The notes: a model not told the origin generated them from the letters alone. A stretch of DNA of 64,000 bases from Rhynchonema sp. JSB1_4 (GCA_030248065.1 JASAMV010002058.1:1-64000); one strand, 5' to 3'. Numbered from the stretch's first letter, positions 44,410 to 56,275 are shown. Numbers and translations: made by a program.

Positions 44410-45716
44410 TTCGGGTGGCAAAATCTGGAACCCTTTGCATAGTTTTTTCGATTTTCATATACCGAACTTTGAGTAAAGCCATTGTTTGGCCGTGGAAGAA
44501 CCGGACATTCAAAAAACACAGTAAAATTGTTTGAGTAAACCTTTTATCCCAAAGCCCTGGACACACGCACACAAATGTTTGACCAAAAATAAGTACAAGT
44601 ATAGACACCGTTACGTTTTTGTTACAAATTCAATAGAAAGTAATCGTTCAATAAATAAATGGTATTTTTGAAGTCCAATTATAATTCAAGTTATGGAACA
44701 ATCGACAAGATAAATTTTCCGTTTTTGAGTGCTGCAGTGCAACAGAAAACTTTAAGTTAAAAACCATTCAATAATTTAGGAATATGAAAACACAAAAAGT
44801 CATTGCAAACAACACTGTTGGTCTGAAAACAAACAAAGAATACAAGAAAACCATATGTCAAAACAATTATGTACCGGTAAACCGGAATATCGCAATCAAG
44901 TGAGACATTGTGAGTGGGGCTCATAGCTCAGACAGAACCAATAGACAAACATCAAAAATAACTCAAAATGTGCTTTCCGTGAATTAAAAAATCGGTTGTT
45001 TTTTCACTCGTGGAGAACAAGCCGAATTTGGGTGGATCAAAATCAACACCAAAAACAATTAACTGTTGACGCACATAAAATCTCTCATTGGGATAACTCA
45101 AAAAAATGACTTATCCTTTCAATAAATTAATGTAAACGGAACCCAAACAACAACAGATAACAAATGTGAGAACCACGTATAATAGTAGGTAACAAGAATG
45201 GAATGGCTCCAAAAAGGCGCTTTAGTGTATTTCAATTCATATGGGACACGTTTTGTTGATACATAATTGTTGTTTGCACATGAAAACAATCAATATTTCG
45301 GCAATAACTTTGTGTGAGTAAGTTGATAACAATTCGCGGATTACGCGCAACAAACGAGCTTAGCGATAGCAATCTGTGAACAAACGAAGACAAAAGATAT
45401 ATTTTTTGAAATCAAGCTTTCGGCGCTTCAAAGTTCGGGATGGTTCATCTTAATTATCGGCGCACTCAAATACTTGAAGCTAACGAAAGTCCGTCACATG
45501 CTTTTATAATACACCACAATCGGTAGAACAGTATAGATATCACATTTTGTCAGCGAATTTTTGTTGGTTGTTTGTTTGTCTGTTTGCAATAGCGGCGACA
45601 CAAACGAAGACACGCGCGCGCACCCGACAGACACAAAAGTCACGATTACATTTAATGACAGATGATATTTTATTGATGATGAAGTCGTGAGGAAGCATCA
45701 GATAAGCGTTGGTTGG
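44410..45716. other. AT-rich intergenic region, no gene seen
   Basis: No frame over about 60 codons with coding character. It holds the shared flanks of GEMIN7 (5') and SERP1 (3'). Confidence 0.5.
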
Positions 45717-46165
45717 TTACCAGCCCATCTTCACGTACCTGACGATCTCGAAGATTGCTGCAAAGACGGTCATTTCGTAAAATTTAGGATTTTTGCTAGT
45801 TTAAGATTCAAAACAAGTTCCCAAGTTGAATCTCCGCTGCCCCGCGCAGCACCAACAGGCCACACTTGAGTGGAGTGTGAAATGAGATGCTGCGAAAATA
45901 AAGCCATCATCTGACCTGATCCGCATACGACGAAAACAAAAAGACCGATGAGCCACGGCGCCGCTGGTGATTTATCTTCGGCTGGTTTCTGGAACACAAA
46001 TGTTTTATGCATCAGTGGTCTTTTGTCAAAAAGTTATAAAAGCACACTCTCTGGAATTTCAAACGCCTGACTCTGACTTACCAAGCTCTTCGCGACTTTT
46101 CCACGAGTCTCCACGTTTTTGCTGTACGCCTCGTTGGCGACCTTCATTCGTTGTTTTGCAGGCAT
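45717..46165 (-). CDS. SERP1: SERP1/RAMP4 stress-associated ER protein
   Basis: This is a complete 65-residue protein in three exons (46165-46082, 45988-45916, 45757-45717), phases 0 and 1, all closing. The N-terminus Ala-Lys-Gln-Arg-Met...Ala-Asn-Glu...Ser-Lys-Asn-Val...Arg-Gly is the conserved cytosolic part. A single C-terminal helix (Pro-Trp-Leu-Ile-Gly-Leu-Phe-Val-Phe-Val-Val-Cys-Gly-Ser-Ala-Ile-Phe) anchors it in the ER membrane, and it ends Lys-Met-Gly-Trp. RAMP4 is tail-anchored, associates with the Sec61 translocon and stabilises new membrane proteins under stress. Length and layout match the animal family. Confidence 0.97.
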
Positions 46166-47607
46166 CGTGAGCAAGATTCGTCTAGTTTGAGTCTTTTTGA
46201 GATGTTCGGAGCTGACTGACTGACTTTGAAGCGACAGGCCGTCAATTTCGCTTGTCCAACAGCCGATTGAACCGCGCCGATGTCGAAATGAAAATATCGG
46301 AATTAATGAATCGAGCAGGCTTCAGCACCTGTCTTTGTTTCGGAATGGATTGGAGGAATCGGCAACTTTTTTTTAATTTATAAATTCAGCTCAGCCAGGA
46401 TGTCGTCAAATGTGGAATTTTGGCTGTGCTTTGGCGTCCTTCAAGAATAGTTGTGAACAGAAAAAAAGGAAAAAACATGCTCTGAGCCAAAAAAATTAAG
46501 GTGAAAATGCGCGCAAAGTCGAAAAATTTGTAAACAAGGTAGGCCCGGCCCGGCCCCACGATGGGAAAACTTGACCAGGTTCGGCCCGATTTTTTTGACC
46601 AATTTTTTCCTCACGGTGGTTATGTACCTAGGGGGGTTGGGGGGGGGGGGGGCAGGGTTTATTTTTTCAAAATGGGCTAGTAGCAAAAAGCTTGTAAAAT
46701 AAAAAATTTAGTAGCTTTTTTTGCCGCTGAAAAGCCCATTTACTAGCTTTTTTGGCCAACATACAAAATTTAGTAGCTTTTAGGCTACTAAATTTGAAAA
46801 TTTACTAGCTTTTCAAAAAATTTAGTAGCTAAAAAGCTACTAAATTTGGTTAAAAAAATCCATGGGGGGGTTGGGCGGGAGGGGTGGGTGGGGACGTTGG
46901 GGGCTGAGGTTTTTGGGTGAAAATTTTTAATGTCTTTATTATGTGTGGAATCGTGTGAAAACGTAGTATTTGAACGCGTAGCGCGCGAATTTTGGGTAAT
47001 TTGAGGTAAAAACCACTGATTTTGGCCATTTTGGGGCAAAATCGGGGGGGGGGGGTACCTACTGTACCGGGGTCAGTGTGGTGGCAGCTGGCAGGCCAAT
47101 CGACCCAAGATACCCTAGGGGGGGGAAGGTTTCGGACTTGATACCCCCCAGAGGCTACCCAAGATACCCCCATGGTCCGTCAAAAGGCGAAAAAAGGCCG
47201 TTTTTTGCATGCAATTTTACTGCAAAATTGGCCTAAAAATGGGTATTTTTTGACATTTTGCCGAAAATTGGCCTAAAATGACCATTTTTGGGTGTCTGCG
47301 CGCAGAACGCGCAATTTTTGGGGGTCCCGAGGTCGAAAAACACCTATTTTTGCATTTGAAAACCATAAATCTACTTACTCGATATACCCTTTGGGGTCGA
47401 CTCGAGATAGATACCCTTCCCCCCCCATCCCCCCCTAAGGGTTGACTCGAGATAGATACCCCTAAGGGGGGAATCCCCCCATCCCCCCCAGCCACTACAG
47501 TGACCGGGGTGAAAATTGGGGGATACCTGCTGCACCATGCCAAACATCGGGGGGATACCTACTGTACCAGGCGAGGGGGATACCTACTGTAATAGGGGGC
47601 CAGCCCC
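46166..47607. repeat. G/C-homopolymer-rich repeat, left part of island
   Basis: After about 250 bases of SERP1 upstream sequence, the region becomes long G runs with repeated TACCTACTGTACC blocks, tandem CTACTAAATTT/TTTAGTAGC motifs at 46670-46850, and segments with GCGCGTAGCGCGCG. The stretch 46860-47070 recurs in inverted orientation at about 50930-51150. No protein-coding exon. Confidence 0.7.
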
Positions 47608-48892
47608 CAGTGGTGTCGTTGAGAAATCGAAATTTTCCCATACCCAGCCCAATTTTCGGGAAATTTCCCATACATACCCTCAAAAATCAAAAATTTCCCA
47701 TACCAGGGGGGGTTTCTCCAAAAACTCAAAAATTTCCCATACCCAGGGTGGGGTTTTGAAAAAAATGACCCCAAAAATCTTCTAAAAGTACCAAAAAGTG
47801 GTCCAAAAGTGCTTAAAACGGAGTTTTCTTGCGGTAGCAAGCGATTTTTGACATTTTTAGGTGAAAAATGGTCAATTTTGGTACTTCTCGGGGTAGGGTT
47901 AGAGAGATGTCGGGTGTCGGCTGTCGGGTGCCAAAAAAGTGTAGGTGTCGGGTGTCGGGTACCCCAGATGTCGGGTGTCGGGTTTTTTCGGCCCCGACAC
48001 CCGACAGGCGACACCCGACACTTATAGTCCAGCCACGAACTCATGAGACGACTTTTTTTTTAACTTGGCTTGTGCGGATCCAACAATGTTCCGGTTCCAC
48101 GTATTTCGGAAATGAAAGAAAGAGAAACGCACGTATTTTTTAAAAACACGCTCTCCACTCGGTGCGTAAATTCCCTTTTGACTCCCAAAACATTTGTGTG
48201 CTGAACAACGCTGCTGTTCGCGTAAGCACGCAACAAATTGAGGTCAGCCAGCTGGAACTTGTCATCATCTCCCTCAGCCAATCTCTTTCTTTTGTTTGCG
48301 AAAACACGTGTATCTGGAGCATTTTTGAATGCGGCCAAGCAAGCTTTAAAAAAAGTCGTCTCATGAGCTGGTGGCTGGACTATACGGTTCAAAACATCAG
48401 TATTGCTGAGAGAAAAATTTTGAGAGAAAATTTTCTTCGAAACAAATGTTTCCGAAGACGCAGAATGTGACATTTTGGTGTTTATTTCGTGTGAAAATAC
48501 CTGAATTCAGTAACTTGAGCCAAAAAATTGCACTCGTGATGCAAATGAGCAAAAATTTGCCTGTTTTTGGTCCAAAAACAGGTGTCGGGTGTCGGGTTTT
48601 TTTCAAAAACTAGGATGTCGGGTGTCGGGTTTTTTTGCAACTGTCGGGTGTCGGGTGTCGGCTTTTTTTCTGAGATGTCGGGTGTCGGGTACTTCCAGAT
48701 GTCGGGTGTCGGCTGTCGGGTGTCGGGTACCCCCCGACCTCTAACCCTATTCTCGGGGTCAAAAAGTCATTTCCTAGGGGTGCTTGTTCCAAAAGTGAAA
48801 AATTTCCCATACCCGATACCCCCGGCCGATTTCCCATACCCCATACCAGGGGGGTAACCCCCCCAACCCCCCCCCCCCTAACGACACCACTG
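47608..48892. mobile_element. hAT-like element with TGTCGGG satellite
   Basis: It starts CAGTGGTGTCGTTGAG and ends with the complement CGACACCACTG. The flanking 8 bases are CCAGCCCC and CCAGCCAC (7 of 8). The 1.29-kb body contains arrays of GGTGTCGGGTGTC in opposite orientation at both ends (47905-48020 and 48580-48735) and many TTTCCCATACC repeats. A separate palindromic element is nested at 48025-48382. No transposase. Confidence 0.75.
48025..48382. mobile_element. Nested palindromic TA element
   Basis: The ends TAGTCCAGCCAC and complement are flanked by TA on both sides. The arms are imperfect complements over nearly the whole 358 bp. It is inserted inside the larger CAGTG element. Confidence 0.8.
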
Positions 48893-49015
48893 CCAGCCAC
48901 CAAACCCCCCACCTCCAACACTGCTCTAAACTAAAAATTGCAAATAAGACAAAATCAAGTGCCAAATCCCAACGAAAAATCGTGTTTTTCATGAAAAACC
49001 ACGATTTTGTCAATG

Positions 49016-49419
49016 CCGTAAAAACCTAAATACAGCCCCCCCCCCGGAATACAGCCCCCCCAAAAAGGGGTCAGTGAATTATTATAGGCCCCCCCCGGAA
49101 TAGAGCCCCCCCCCCAAAGTAACATCCCCTATACAGTAGTGTATTAAGGCTTGATAGTGGTGCACAGGTACATTTATGCACGTTTGTTGTTCGTTCAGAG
49201 CACATAATACGCCTCTTATTGACGAATGGACACAAATAAATGCAATTACAATCGAAAAAACATCCTTTCAAACCCCTTTTTGGGGTTTTTAGGGGTATTT
49301 CTGGGAACAATTTTTTCCGGTTTGGGTCAGTGAATTAATAGAAGCCCCCCCGGAATAGAGCCCCCCCAAAATGGGGTCAGTGAGTTAATAGAGCCCCCCT
49401 TCTATTTAGGTTTTTACGG
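49016..49419. mobile_element. TIR element CCGTAAAAACCTAAATA, copy 1
   Basis: 17-bp perfect terminal inverted repeats enclose C/G runs and a ~190-base unique core (about 49120-49310). The core is nearly identical to that of the next copy, 590 bases away. No protein. Confidence 0.8.
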
Positions 49420-49606
49420 TACAAGGGGGCTCCAGTGTAGTTCATGGGGGGAGGGGGAACTTCGCAATTATGATGCTTAAAAGCTGTATTCCGTTGTATA
49501 CGCAAGCTTAAACAACGTTTGACGACACAACAACACAACACAACCCTAATGCCACCAACCGGTTGGCAGTGCTGTGGCTACTTTGGCGGGGCGGGTAGGG
49601 TACATA

Positions 49607-50034
49607 CCGTAAAAACCTAAATACAGCCCCCCCCCCGGAATAGAGCCCCCCCCGTAATACAGCCCCCCAAAAAGGGGTCAGTGAATTAATAGAGCCCCCC
49701 CCCCGGAATAGAGCCCCCCCCCCAAAGTAACATCCCCTATACAGTAGTGTATTAAGGCTTGATAGTGGTGCACAGGTACATTTATGCACGTTTGTTGTTC
49801 GTTCAGAGCACATAATACGCCTCTTATTGACGAATAGACACGAATAAATGCAATTACAAGCGAAAAAACATCCTTTCCAAACCCCTTTTTGGGGGTTTTT
49901 AGGGGTATTTCTGGGAACAATTTTTTCCGGTTTGGGTAAGTGAATTAATAGAAGCCCCCCCCCCCCGGAATAGAGCCCCCCAAAATGGGGTCAGTGAGTT
50001 AATAGAGCCCCCCCTTCTATTTAGGTTTTTACGG
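49607..50034. mobile_element. TIR element CCGTAAAAACCTAAATA, copy 2
   Basis: Same TIRs and core as the previous element, flanked by TA on both sides. A third, degraded piece with the same right end lies at about 50130-50260. Confidence 0.8.
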
Positions 50035-50349
50035 TAAGTGGAAAAAATCGGGGCGGGTAGGGGGTAGTGTACCTGGGATTTTGGGGGGGGGGGGGGGAAT
50101 CCGGTTTGGGGGGAGGGGGGAGATTTGTAGAGTGATTAAATCGGGTCAGTGAATTATAGAGAGAGGCCCCCCGGAATGGAGTCCCCCCGTAATAGAGCCC
50201 CAAAATGGGGTCAGTGAATTAATAGAGCCCACTTCTATTTACGACGAGGTTTTTACGGTGTCTATCGTCAACACTTATGGGCAAATCTATCTGTCGTCAA
50301 CAAATTCTGGGAACAATCTATTTCGATTTCTCAACGACACCAACCACTG

Positions 50350-50670
50350 GGCGTGGACATGAGGAATGTGCACAGGTCTTCCTGGCTGGGGCCTAAACCT
50401 GAGCCTAATCGAATAGCGATAAATCTTGCTGATAAGCCTGAATCGAAGCCTGAGCCAAAAGTTGAACGAAAAAAATTCAGAGTTTGGATTCCGTTCACCT
50501 ATGTGAATTCTATCTATTGGGCTTATCGCGTTGTGGACCTCTGGAACAGGCTCCCAGAGGACGTCGTCTCCGCTGCCTCAATTGCGGCCTTTAAATCTAA
50601 ACTAAACTCACGTGGTCGAGACGTAGTTTCTCGCCATATTTCAACAAAATTCTCAGCCGTCGTTGACTGA
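50350..50670 (+). pseudogene. C-terminal remnant of a LINE reverse transcriptase ORF
   Basis: The frame ends with Tyr-Arg-Val-Val-Asp-Leu-Trp-Asn-Arg-Leu-Pro...Val-Val-Ser-Ala-Ala-Ser-Ile...Phe-Lys-Ser-Lys-Leu. This is the typical end of ORF2 in CR1/jockey-like non-LTR retrotransposons, after the polymerase domain. Only this tail is left. The element's 3' end seems to continue to about 51395, where it ends in an AATTTGAATTTGA-type tail, interrupted by the hAT-like insertion at 50792. Confidence 0.75.
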
Positions 50671-50791
50671 TCTTCTCAGTCACTGAGTTGCTGCTTTCAG
50701 GTAATCGTTGGTTTTTGTTGTCGCCTGTTTTCATTTCGTGTGCGCCATTGATCACTGATTTTCGCCTGTCGTTGCTGTTTTTGGTTGGTTT

Positions 50792-51250
50792 CAGTGTTGA
50801 AGGTGGGGGGTTTGGGGGGGGGGGGCCCCCCCCCCCAGTACAGTAGGTATCCCCCCCTCGCCTGGTACAGTAGGTATCCCCCCCCCGATGTTTGGTATGG
50901 TACAGTAGGTATCCCCCCCCGATTTTCACCCCGGTACAGTGGCATCCCCCCCCGATTTTGCCCCAAAAGTGCCAATTTTTGACTAAAATGGCCGAAATTA
51001 GAGCAAAATCAGTGGTTTTTACCTCAAATTACCCGAAATTCGCGCGCTACGCGCGCAAATACTACTACGTTTTCACACGATTCCACACATAATAAACACA
51101 TAAAAAAATTTCACCCCAAAACCTAACCCCCCCAACCCCCCCCCCCAGGTACATAACCCCCCCAGGCCATCGGCTCTGGTACAGTAGGTATCCCCCCTCT
51201 CCGAGCGCGGTACAGTAGGTATCCCCCCCTCCAGAGTACCTCCAACACTG
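50792..51250. mobile_element. hAT-like element inside the LINE 3' end
   Basis: The ends are CAGTGTTGAAGGT and CCTCCAACACTG, with a perfect 8-bp duplication GTTGGTTT (50784-50791, 51251-51258). The body is G/C runs, repeated GGTACAGTAGGTATCC blocks and a segment inverted relative to 46860-47070. No transposase. Confidence 0.9.
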
Positions 51251-51934
51251 GTTGGTTTAAAATTTCTCTGGTACGTTTTGTCGTTTGTTCATTCATGATT
51301 ATCATTGTGTTACGTACACTCGTTTATTTTTCAGGTGTTTTCCGGATCTCGTTGTAGGTCTTTGCGTGAGCTTGCAAATAAAATTTGAATTTGAAAATCT
51401 CCCCTCCCGTTGAAGTTGAAAAAGGCCAAAATAAATCTCTTTCAATTCATTTTAGTTCCTATTCCGCAACCAGCATGGTACCGGAACCTGGGGCCCAAAA
51501 CATGACCACTACAAAATAGTGGTCGAAGAACACGTTGGCAAAATGTCTGAAAATGACCAAAGTTCAGCACTTTATTGTGTTTCTCACCATCCCCACAAAA
51601 TTGACGTGGGCCAAGCTAATGTTTGAGATGCACACTTGTCAATACATTGCGTGGTTTGTTTGCGTCCATCAATCACACTGCGGAAAAATACATGTTGCCG
51701 GTTTACAGTAAGACTCTGACACAACCATTTCATGACAAAAGTTGTCAGTGTAAAGTTGTTCACTGCAAAACCTGCGTTGCAAGATAGTGCAATAACGCGG
51801 TAAACAAACTTCTGCGTCACATATACAAAGTAATTTTAGTATTTCGACTTAGTTTCGAATTAGTTTGGTTTCAAAACTTTATAGCTTTGAAAAATCTAAT
51901 CCGGATATTGTTAACCAAACCCACAAACAAATAA

Positions 51935-53374
51935 ATGTCTGATCGCGATGTGAAGTTATCCAAAACTCTGTCATGGGTTTTGCGACACGGTGCCACACAG
52001 GTCGGGCTCCAACTCGACCCAGGAGGGTTCCTTCCTGTTGATGAAGTTCTCCGTTTGCCACAGCTGGAAGGTCTGCGCTGACTTTTGGCATTTTTTAATG
52101 ACCAGATTGACATAAACTTTGTGATGTTTGCAGGATTCACCCAACTGGATGTTGAGCGCGTGACGCAAACGAACAGAAAAGGTCGATTTGCGATCGAGAC
52201 CAGCCCGATAGACGGTCGACTCAGGATCCGAGCCAATCAGGGACATTCGCTGCAAGTGGAGAATCTGGGTGCGCTTTTCGCATTCTGTTGTAAAAGCTTA
52301 CAATATGTGTGTAAACTGCATGAACCTGATCCTCCTCACATGATTTTGAAATATCAGTCGGTTTTGTCGCATATTGAATATCTAACACATTCTGAGGTTG
52401 TGTATCATTAGGGTCCAGCGCTCACTTGGGTCCACTTTTTCGCTGGGCCTAGGCGTAGGCTTAGACTTTCACTTCGGGTTAGGCTTGGGCTTAGGCCTAC
52501 ACTGCGTATTTTAATGGGCAGTTTGCAGCCTAAGCCTAAGCCTAAGCTTGAAACAAAGCTAATGAGCGCTGGACCCTAGTGAGCACTGGACCCTAATGAT
52601 ACACAACCACATTCTGACTACTGTTGTTTTGATGCGACGTGCTGATGTTATACAAATGTTTCTCATTGCAGACCTGACCCCGATCACCAGCGTACAAGAA
52701 TGTCCGATAGCAATCCACGGTACTCAATCCCAACTTTGGTCAAAAATTCGCGCTCGGGGCCTAAACCGAATGACGCGACAACATATTCACATGGCCAGCG
52801 GACGACCGAATTCGAATGGTTGGTTTGAACATCAGTGAAACATCAGGTCGTGTTTCTGGATCCTGTGTTGGACGGTAGTATTGATAGCAAAGTGATTATG
52901 GTGAACATGTGTTGTGTGCAACTAGAAACTGAAAATTGAAACATCAGCTCGTTGGAGGTCACATCTCGGCTAATGCGGCGCCGGTGCACCTGCACCACTC
53001 GTTGTGGAAACAAGTATTAGTGCACTGGAGATACTGACAGCGATCGAGTTAAACCTCACTTGAGCTTGACCGATTGATCTGACTCACAGAACCAACTAGA
53101 TCAATCCGATCAGCGTTTGGAAAGTGCGACTCCAGATTTCTGAATAATCTCAACAGCGACATAACTTCCAGGTGTCATATCGGGAATGCGCACAAACTGC
53201 GACCTGCTGATCTACATCGATGTGCGAAAAGTTCTAGAATTCGGGCTGAAGCTCTTCCGATCGGCCAATGGCGTCATACTTTGTCCTGGCGATCGGGATG
53301 GCTTTCTGAGTGTGGAGTTTTTTGAACGAGTGGTTAGAATTGAGAACGGGGCTGATACTGAAGTTAGCATTTGA
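51935..53374 (+). CDS. TRPT1: tRNA 2'-phosphotransferase (Tpt1/KptA)
   Basis: This is a complete 206-residue enzyme in four exons (51935-52070, 52134-52268, 52672-52818, 53172-53374), all introns in phase 1. It removes the 2'-phosphate left at tRNA splice junctions, transferring it to NAD. Conserved blocks are visible in order: Leu-Ser-Lys-Thr-Leu-Ser-Trp-Val-Leu-Arg-His-Gly, Thr-Asn-Arg-Lys-Gly-Arg-Phe, Ile-Arg-Ala-Asn-Gln-Gly-His-Ser, His-Gly-Thr with a downstream Gly-Leu-Asn-Arg-Met, His-Ile-His-Met-Ala, and Phe-Arg-Ser-Ala-Asn-Gly-Val-Ile-Leu. These supply the RNA-binding and NAD-binding Arg/His residues of the family. Length is in the normal range. Intron 2 holds a palindromic element carrying telomere-like hexamers. 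Confidence 0.97.
52396..52608. repeat. Palindromic element with TTAGGC repeats
   Basis: About 30-bp inverted ends (GGTTGTGTATCATTAGGGTC and complement) enclose an exact short GCCTAA array at 52529-52548 and several degenerate copies. TTAGGC is the nematode telomere hexamer. It lies in TRPT1 intron 2. Confidence 0.85.
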
Positions 53375-54590
53375 AAATTTCTCACGGTTTTTTGTTTCTT
53401 GTTATTGTTGTTTCCTTGTTTTTTCGATATCTCTGCTTTAAAGTTTGATTCCATGAGCGGCTGTGACACCATATTTTTGCTCATATAACGATGAGATAAA
53501 TCCTGTAACTGCTCATGCATTCCATTGCAAGGCTCGCAGTTTTATGGAAATGGTTTTGTGTGATTTCAATAAGGCAAGGACAAGGTACGGTTCAAAAGGC
53601 AGTATACACAATGTGATATTCGAAATTTTGAAAACTCAAAAGTTAAAGCAGGTTGAATGATATGCTAATGCACGCAGAAGCAACGAATGCTAAAAACAAA
53701 ATAGAATGAAAGACTCGGCGGTAGTGATAACGGCCTAATAAGAAAAGTTCATTACCACAGTATCAATATCATTTTGATCGCAAAGCATAAAATCATCAGC
53801 CAAAAACGAAAAAAATCATGAACTTGTGTGAATTTTCTATTCACTCGGGCTGTTTCATTTGTTGCTGTCAAAGCTGTTGAATCCAGTTGAACCTGAAACA
53901 AGGGGAAAAGTCCGTTTTCGAATTTCCAGTGAACGTGAAAAAGTTCTAATCTTTTCGCCAACCGAAATTTTTTCAGAAAAAAATCAAAAGTTACCAATTC
54001 CGGAATCCTGGCTTTTCCACCGGTGCATGTGCGTTCGTGCGGCCATTAGCTCATTGACGTTGTGTCGGCCGGTCACTGGAAGGTTTTTTTCTTCCAAAAA
54101 AGTTTTATGTTTTCAAAAAAAAATGATTATTTTTTGCAAAAAGGGTGTGAATCAACCTTGTTGCTGCTGTTGCATTTCCTGCTGTTGTTGTTGTTCGTAA
54201 TATCGCTGATGACCAAGGCCACCACGACTCGTGCGCAGCGGATTCGATCGATCAAAATACGGCGGCGACATATACCTGCGCGTGAAACATCATCCAGAGC
54301 TCAATCATTATGCAGTGGCTGGTGTGGCTCAACGCCCTTGCTGTCCACTATTGCGAACGACCTTTGTGAGCGCATAACCAGCTCGTGTTTGTTTTTGGGA
54401 TCACTTTGCCATCTGGTGCATTCGCACTGACGATGACCTGGTGCACCGCCCGTCTGCAAGAGCAGGTCGAAACGGGCAACCAAAAAAAATATATGCTGCA
54501 TAACTGGAACATGGAAGGTTATTTAGAGCTGTAAAATTATTCAGAGTGCCCATAATCATTTGTATTTGAGCATCCATGGCTGGTGGGGCA
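53375..54590. other. Intergenic, no supported gene
   Basis: Open frames at 53859-54430 (+) have no domain and end in poly-Cys low complexity (a CTG-rich stretch near 54160). One TGATGTTTCA copy lies at 54283 and a second-motif copy at 54426. Confidence 0.45.
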
Positions 54591-56042
54591 TACTCTCCGG
54601 GAAATTTTGGCCGAATTTTACCGAATTCGGTAAAAATTTTACAGATTCTCGTTAAAATTTTGAGCACATAAACTGTCTGTAAAATTTACAGACTGTCTGT
54701 AAAATATTACGTGTGTTGCATAGTAGCTGCCGTTTTACAGAATGTTGGTAAATTTACAGACAGTTGGTAAAAGTGGGACTTTACAGACTTTATCGGTGAT
54801 TTCATTTCCACTGCAACAGGCTGCTTTTGTCATTAATATCACTTGTTACTTGCGCACGATGACAGCATACATAAGTACATACTGTAAATACCTATCAAAA
54901 CACGCATATGGTTGAGAACAATCTAAATGGGAGCTAAAACGTACCAGAAGGTGTGTTACGAACCCATGCGTAAAACAACGCAAACACAGCAAAATATTGA
55001 TACATAAAACTGTTGCGGTATTAAGAGACAAGTACAGGTACATATATAACTTTTGAAATGACTGCACAATTAAGCTCGTGCGCCTTCCAATAGTGGTGGT
55101 TTAGGCTTGGAACTAGACATGGGTAGGTAAAGTAAGCCTTCTAAGCCGAGTCTAAACCACAATAGGAGGCGAGCTATAATGGTGAGGCACTAGTTTTGGA
55201 GTATATCTCGCCTGCAATAAATTGCGGTAATCAGTTGCGTTTGGTGTTTTGACGGTTTTGATTATTGACACCGACGTGATGATGCTCATCAGCCTTTCTG
55301 ATCAGCCGATCCTGTTGGCGACAAAACGAACCGAGTTCAGTTGCAATCGAATTGATTAGTCCGATCCTGTAATATTGAGATTTACGAGCATTCTCAAACG
55401 ATAGTAATAATAGTGAATATAATTTTGTTGAAATAAAGAAGTTTATTTCAAAAATTCGCCCAAAATTCGCCCACTTTTCTGTGCCTAAACACGGTCCTAT
55501 GCCTAAGCACAGGCATAGGCTTAGGCTTTATTTTTCAAGGTGGGAGGAGCTTGGGTGGATTTTTGGGCGAATTAATCACACGTAAATCAACACAAAAAAG
55601 GTTTCAAATTCCGCACAAAGCACGAAGATCAATGTCCAGTCCCTGTTCCATAAATTTACCTGCTATATTGTTTTGTTCGAGTTCTCATACTGATCTTGTG
55701 TCAATTTGTGGACCAGGCGCGATGAATCTTGCGAAATTTGACAAACATTGCGCATCGGAATGCTTAGAGTTCACAGTTTTAGCAGCTGCTGAATAAAGAC
55801 GCACAGTTTGTTAAAACAAAGCAGGGATAAGTCAGAACACAACGCTATCAATAAGTAAGGAACACTTTCACATGAAACATTTCTGATTCCCGCGCTTTCA
55901 CTCATTTTTACAGACAGTTTGTAACGTTTACAAAGTGTCTGTAATTTTTACATATAATCTGTAAAAATTACAGATAGTCAGCTTTTTCATTTTTTACCGA
56001 CACACTCGGTAAAATTATTTTACAGACTCTTCCCGGAGAGTA
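54591..56042. mobile_element. 1.45-kb TIR element with subterminal repeats
   Basis: The ends TACTCTCCGGGAA and complement are followed on both sides by clusters of TTTACAGAC/GTCTGTAAA repeats (54640-54800 and 55905-56030), a common arrangement for transposase-binding subterminal repeats. The interior has a small hairpin at 55080-55170, TTAGGC-like hexamers near 55510, and no transposase. No target duplication is visible. Confidence 0.8.
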
Positions 56043-56275
56043 CGAGGGCGTGTAACTGTAGTGATCTTTGAATTGAATAGCAATTAATTGAACCCAAGCG
56101 TGCACAACGGTTTTGCAGTGAGTTGTGCTGCATTCGCGATTGCTGCCAAACAACGTTCCGTAAAATTGTTCAGCGAAACAGCTGTCACGAAATCGCTGAT
56201 GTTTCACCAACTAATCAGCGCCCCTCCCGCACTCCAGCGATCAGCACAAACAAACAACCAACTTGTTGATTTGTC

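Noticed and set aside
47868..48473. Open frames over the TGTCGGG arrays and nested palindrome
   Set aside because: The translations are repeat-derived and mirror each other across the palindrome.
50353..50670. 105-residue frame as an intact gene
   Set aside because: It is the end of a LINE reverse-transcriptase ORF with no polymerase domain left, hence listed as a pseudogene.
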